Assembly: GCA_007127595.1 (NCBI GenBank)
Contig: SKZA01000249.1
Location: 1-5,926 of the forward strand
From: Kiritimatiellia bacterium
Lineage (GTDB): Bacteria > Verrucomicrobiota > Kiritimatiellia > SLAD01
DNA length: 5,926 bases
Direction: 5' to 3'
The notes below the pieces were generated by a model that had not been told where the DNA came from, did not search any database, and saw nothing but the letters and a program-made list of their open reading frames with translations. This document shows, in pieces, positions 3,968 to 5,926 of this stretch; within the stretch, counting starts at the first letter, position 1; every line of letters begins with the position of its first letter. A program made the translations under genes and the position numbers.

Positions 3968-5926
3968 ATGAATCATCGCGTCTTGTCGGCGGGGTTGCGT
4001 ATTGGTGTGGTCGTGCTTTGCACGGCCTTTTTTGGTGGGCTATGGGGCAAGGGCTACGCGCAAGCGGACGAACTTCCCGCTCGCGAAGTGGAACGACTGA
4101 ATCCGGTGCTCACGCTGGGCGGCCTGACGACCGAGGACTATTCGGAAGGCATCGGCGATCTGGTCGTACCGTTGTACTTCAGCGGCCAGGGCCTGTTGTT
4201 TCTAAATCCGCGCTTCAGTTTCACGGATCGCAATGCCGAGGAATACAATCTGGGCCTGGGCTATCGGCATCTGTTGCAGGACGACCGGGCCATTGCGGGC
4301 ATTAACGCCTTCTTCGACCGCCGCGAGACGGCGCTGGGGTCGACGTTCGATCAGGTGGGTTTCGGCGCGGAATACCTCTCGCATCTCGTCGATCTACGCG
4401 CGAACGTCTATCTCCCGCTGGACCGCGAGGAATTGGTCAATGAATTCTCTTCGACCGAGGAGTCCGTTTCGCGCCGGACGCGGACCGAGGTCGAGTCGAA
4501 CTGGCTGGATCCCTACGCAACGGGTCATAACGTCCTCCAGGATCTCGAGACGATCCAGCTCACGCGAACACGCACCACGCGCACGACCACGACGCGCGTC
4601 TTCCGGGAATATGAACTGGCGATGCGGGGTTGGGATGCGGAGATCGGCGTACGGCTGCCGTTGGACCCGATCGAAGACTACCTGCGCCTCAAGACGTTTG
4701 GAGGTTACTACAAGTATTACGGGCGTCGCGGACTGGACGATGTCGACGGGTTTCGCGGTCGTCTGGAAATCCATATCAAGCCCTCCTTCTTTGTGGATGC
4801 GATCTATTATTCGGACGATGACCTGACCGGAGGGAACTATTCGATCGGCGCCTATGTTTCGTTGCCGCTTGATTTCGCGGCGTTTGCGAACCGGCGTAAT
4901 CCTTTTGCCGGCGCCACGGAGGCATGGGAGGCGGGCCGGCGCTCCGAGGACCTGCGCTATCGCTTGACGGATATGGTCAAGCGTGACCCACAGATCCGTT
5001 TGCTGTTGTCCGAACCGGAAGAGGAAGAATCGCTCAAGACCAGCACATCGAAATCCTCTACGCGCGAGACGGTGGAAGTGACGCAGCAGACGTTCACCGT
5101 GGCCACGGACATCACGTTTGTGGACGGCGCGCGCGGCAACGACGCGAATCCGGGCACATTCGAAGCGCCGAAATTGACGGTGCAGGGTGGCGTGGATCAA
5201 CCGCGCAGCATGGTGTTCGTGCATGACATTCCCGGCAGATACAAAGAAAACGTGTTCATGACCGCAGGGGTGAATCTACGGGGGAGCGGCTTGCCGATCC
5301 CCGCGTTCGCCGGCAAGTCGTTCGGTAGCGGCGTCCATCCCGTGTTAAACGGCGGCGGCATGGGCCCGACGATCGTCATGGCGGAGAACACCTCTGTGCA
5401 AGGGTTTCGAATCAGAAACACCTCCGGCGGCGTGCCGGCCGGAGACGGAATCTATGCCCCAACCGGGGAGAACCTGTATATCGGGCACAATATCTTCCAC
5501 AAGAACGTAAACGGCGTGTCCGTGGAGACCATGGGCGATGTGCATGTGCGCTTGGTGGCGAATGAATTCTACAATAATACCGGGTTCGGTACGGAATTCT
5601 CGACGGTGGGGACCAGCGGCTCCTTCTACTCCTTCATCCACGGCAACGTCTTCCGCAACAACGCGGCGGGCGGTCTGGCTTTAAGTGCGAACAACTATGA
5701 CCGTATCCATATCGATCTCGGATACAACGTCGTGAATGAGAATCAGGGTGTAGGCGCATTGTTTCAGCTGTTTGCCAACGAAAATGTGCGCGTGAATATT
5801 TGGAATAGTGCTTTTGACCGGAATCTCGGCCCCGGGATGGTCATGTCCGCCGCCTCGCTCGGAAATCTAAGTGTGCTGATGGATTCCGTCAGTGTGGACG
5901 GAAACATGGGCGGTGGAGCTGTGACG
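3968..5926 (+). CDS. Inverse autotransporter (intimin/invasin-type barrel) with right-handed parallel beta-helix passenger, C-terminus cut by window edge
   Basis: 653 residues are visible, with no stop before the right edge. Residues 1-33 are a Sec signal peptide, probably cut after AQA (31-33). Residues about 45-305 match the inverse autotransporter beta-barrel: NPRFSFTDRNAEEYNLGLGY (80-99), GINAFFDRR, FGAEYLSHLVDLRANVYLPL (132-151), GWDAEIGVRLPL (221-232) and closing strands near FFVDAIYYSDDDLTGGNYSIGAY. A polar insertion at about 156-215 contains a Thr/Arg run (LTRTRTTRTTTTR). A charged linker (306-380) leads outward to the passenger, which opens with a DUF1565-like segment (FVDGARGNDANPGTFEAPKL, then HDIPGRYKENVFMTAGVNLR). 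From about 500 there are repeated coils with an Asn-hydrophobic-Phe-x-x-Asn ladder (NIFHKN 508, NEFYNN 532, NVFRNN 560, NVVNEN 587, NSAFDRN 613), spaced 24-28 residues. In this family the N-terminal barrel sits in the outer membrane and exports what follows. An adhesin or glycan-binding surface protein is likely; a polysaccharide lyase role is possible but no catalytic site is visible. Confidence 0.92.
   Translation, partial: MNHRVLSAGLRIGVVVLCTAFFGGLWGKGYAQADELPAREVERLNPVLTLGGLTTEDYSEGIGDLVVPLYFSGQGLLFLNPRFSFTDRNAEEYNLGLGYRHLLQDDRAIAGINAFFDRRETALGSTFDQVGFGAEYLSHLVDLRANVYLPLDREELVNEFSSTEESVSRRTRTEVESNWLDPYATGHNVLQDLETIQLTRTRTTRTTTTRVFREYELAMRGWDAEIGVRLPLDPIEDYLRLKTFGGYYKYYGRRGLDDVDGFRGRLEIHIKPSFFVDAIYYSDDDLTGGNYSIGAYVSLPLDFAAFANRRNPFAGATEAWEAGRRSEDLRYRLTDMVKRDPQIRLLLSEPEEEESLKTSTSKSSTRETVEVTQQTFTVATDITFVDGARGNDANPGTFEAPKLTVQGGVDQPRSMVFVHDIPGRYKENVFMTAGVNLRGSGLPIPAFAGKSFGSGVHPVLNGGGMGPTIVMAENTSVQGFRIRNTSGGVPAGDGIYAPTGENLYIGHNIFHKNVNGVSVETMGDVHVRLVANEFYNNTGFGTEFSTVGTSGSFYSFIHGNVFRNNAAGGLALSANNYDRIHIDLGYNVVNENQGVGALFQLFANENVRVNIWNSAFDRNLGPGMVMSAASLGNLSVLMDSVSVDGNMGGGAVT

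Noticed and set aside
4394..5224. 276-codon open frame on the minus strand
   Set aside because: It lies antisense inside the autotransporter, whose frame has a signal peptide, recognisable barrel motifs and an ideal ribosome binding site. The antisense product has no recognisable domain and is a by-product of high GC.
3968..5926. Pectate lyase or other polysaccharide lyase
   Set aside because: The passenger has the beta-helix fold and a DUF1565-type start, but no catalytic Asp/Arg/Lys cluster of a lyase family could be seen, and an N-terminal outer-membrane barrel points to a surface-displayed protein.

Overview
The window looks like chromosomal DNA from a GC-rich Gram-negative bacterium, most likely of the PVC group (Verrucomicrobiota, Kiritimatiellota, Planctomycetota and relatives). 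That placement is inferred from gene content, not from a marker gene: an SHD1 domain in a secreted protein, an ADP/ATP-translocase-like (TLC/Npt) membrane protein, an inverse autotransporter joined to a parallel beta-helix, and a dense cluster of intergenic palindromes. An outer membrane is implied by the beta-barrel gene.

Layout. Positions 1-1010 (minus strand) hold the first part of a polytopic membrane transporter that runs off the left edge; it is open-ended there and needs to be read from the reverse strand. A divergent intergenic region of about 190 bp follows. Positions 1202-2245 (plus) encode a complete two-domain formyltransferase of the PurN/Fmt fold with all expected catalytic residues. 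Positions 2246-2653 contain no convincing gene but are packed with inverted repeats: three nested or mutually exclusive hairpins, a near-perfect 21-bp palindrome, a 125-bp element bounded by perfect 13-bp terminal inverted repeats, and four tandem heptamers.

Positions 2654-3856 (plus) encode a predicted lipoprotein with an unusual domain order: lipobox, Pro/Glu linker, ankyrin repeats, acidic linker, SHD1 domain, single-HKD phospholipase D-type domain. After a 111-bp gap with a good promoter and a near-consensus ribosome binding site, an inverse autotransporter (intimin/invasin-type barrel) starts at 3968. It carries a right-handed parallel beta-helix passenger and continues past the right edge.

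The genes do not form an obvious operon. The transporter and formyltransferase diverge, the repeat block separates the formyltransferase from the lipoprotein, and the autotransporter has its own promoter. The clearest theme is in the right half: two neighbouring envelope or surface proteins, one a putative anchored nuclease or phosphodiesterase and the other a large surface-displayed beta-helix. A functional link between them is only an inference from adjacency.
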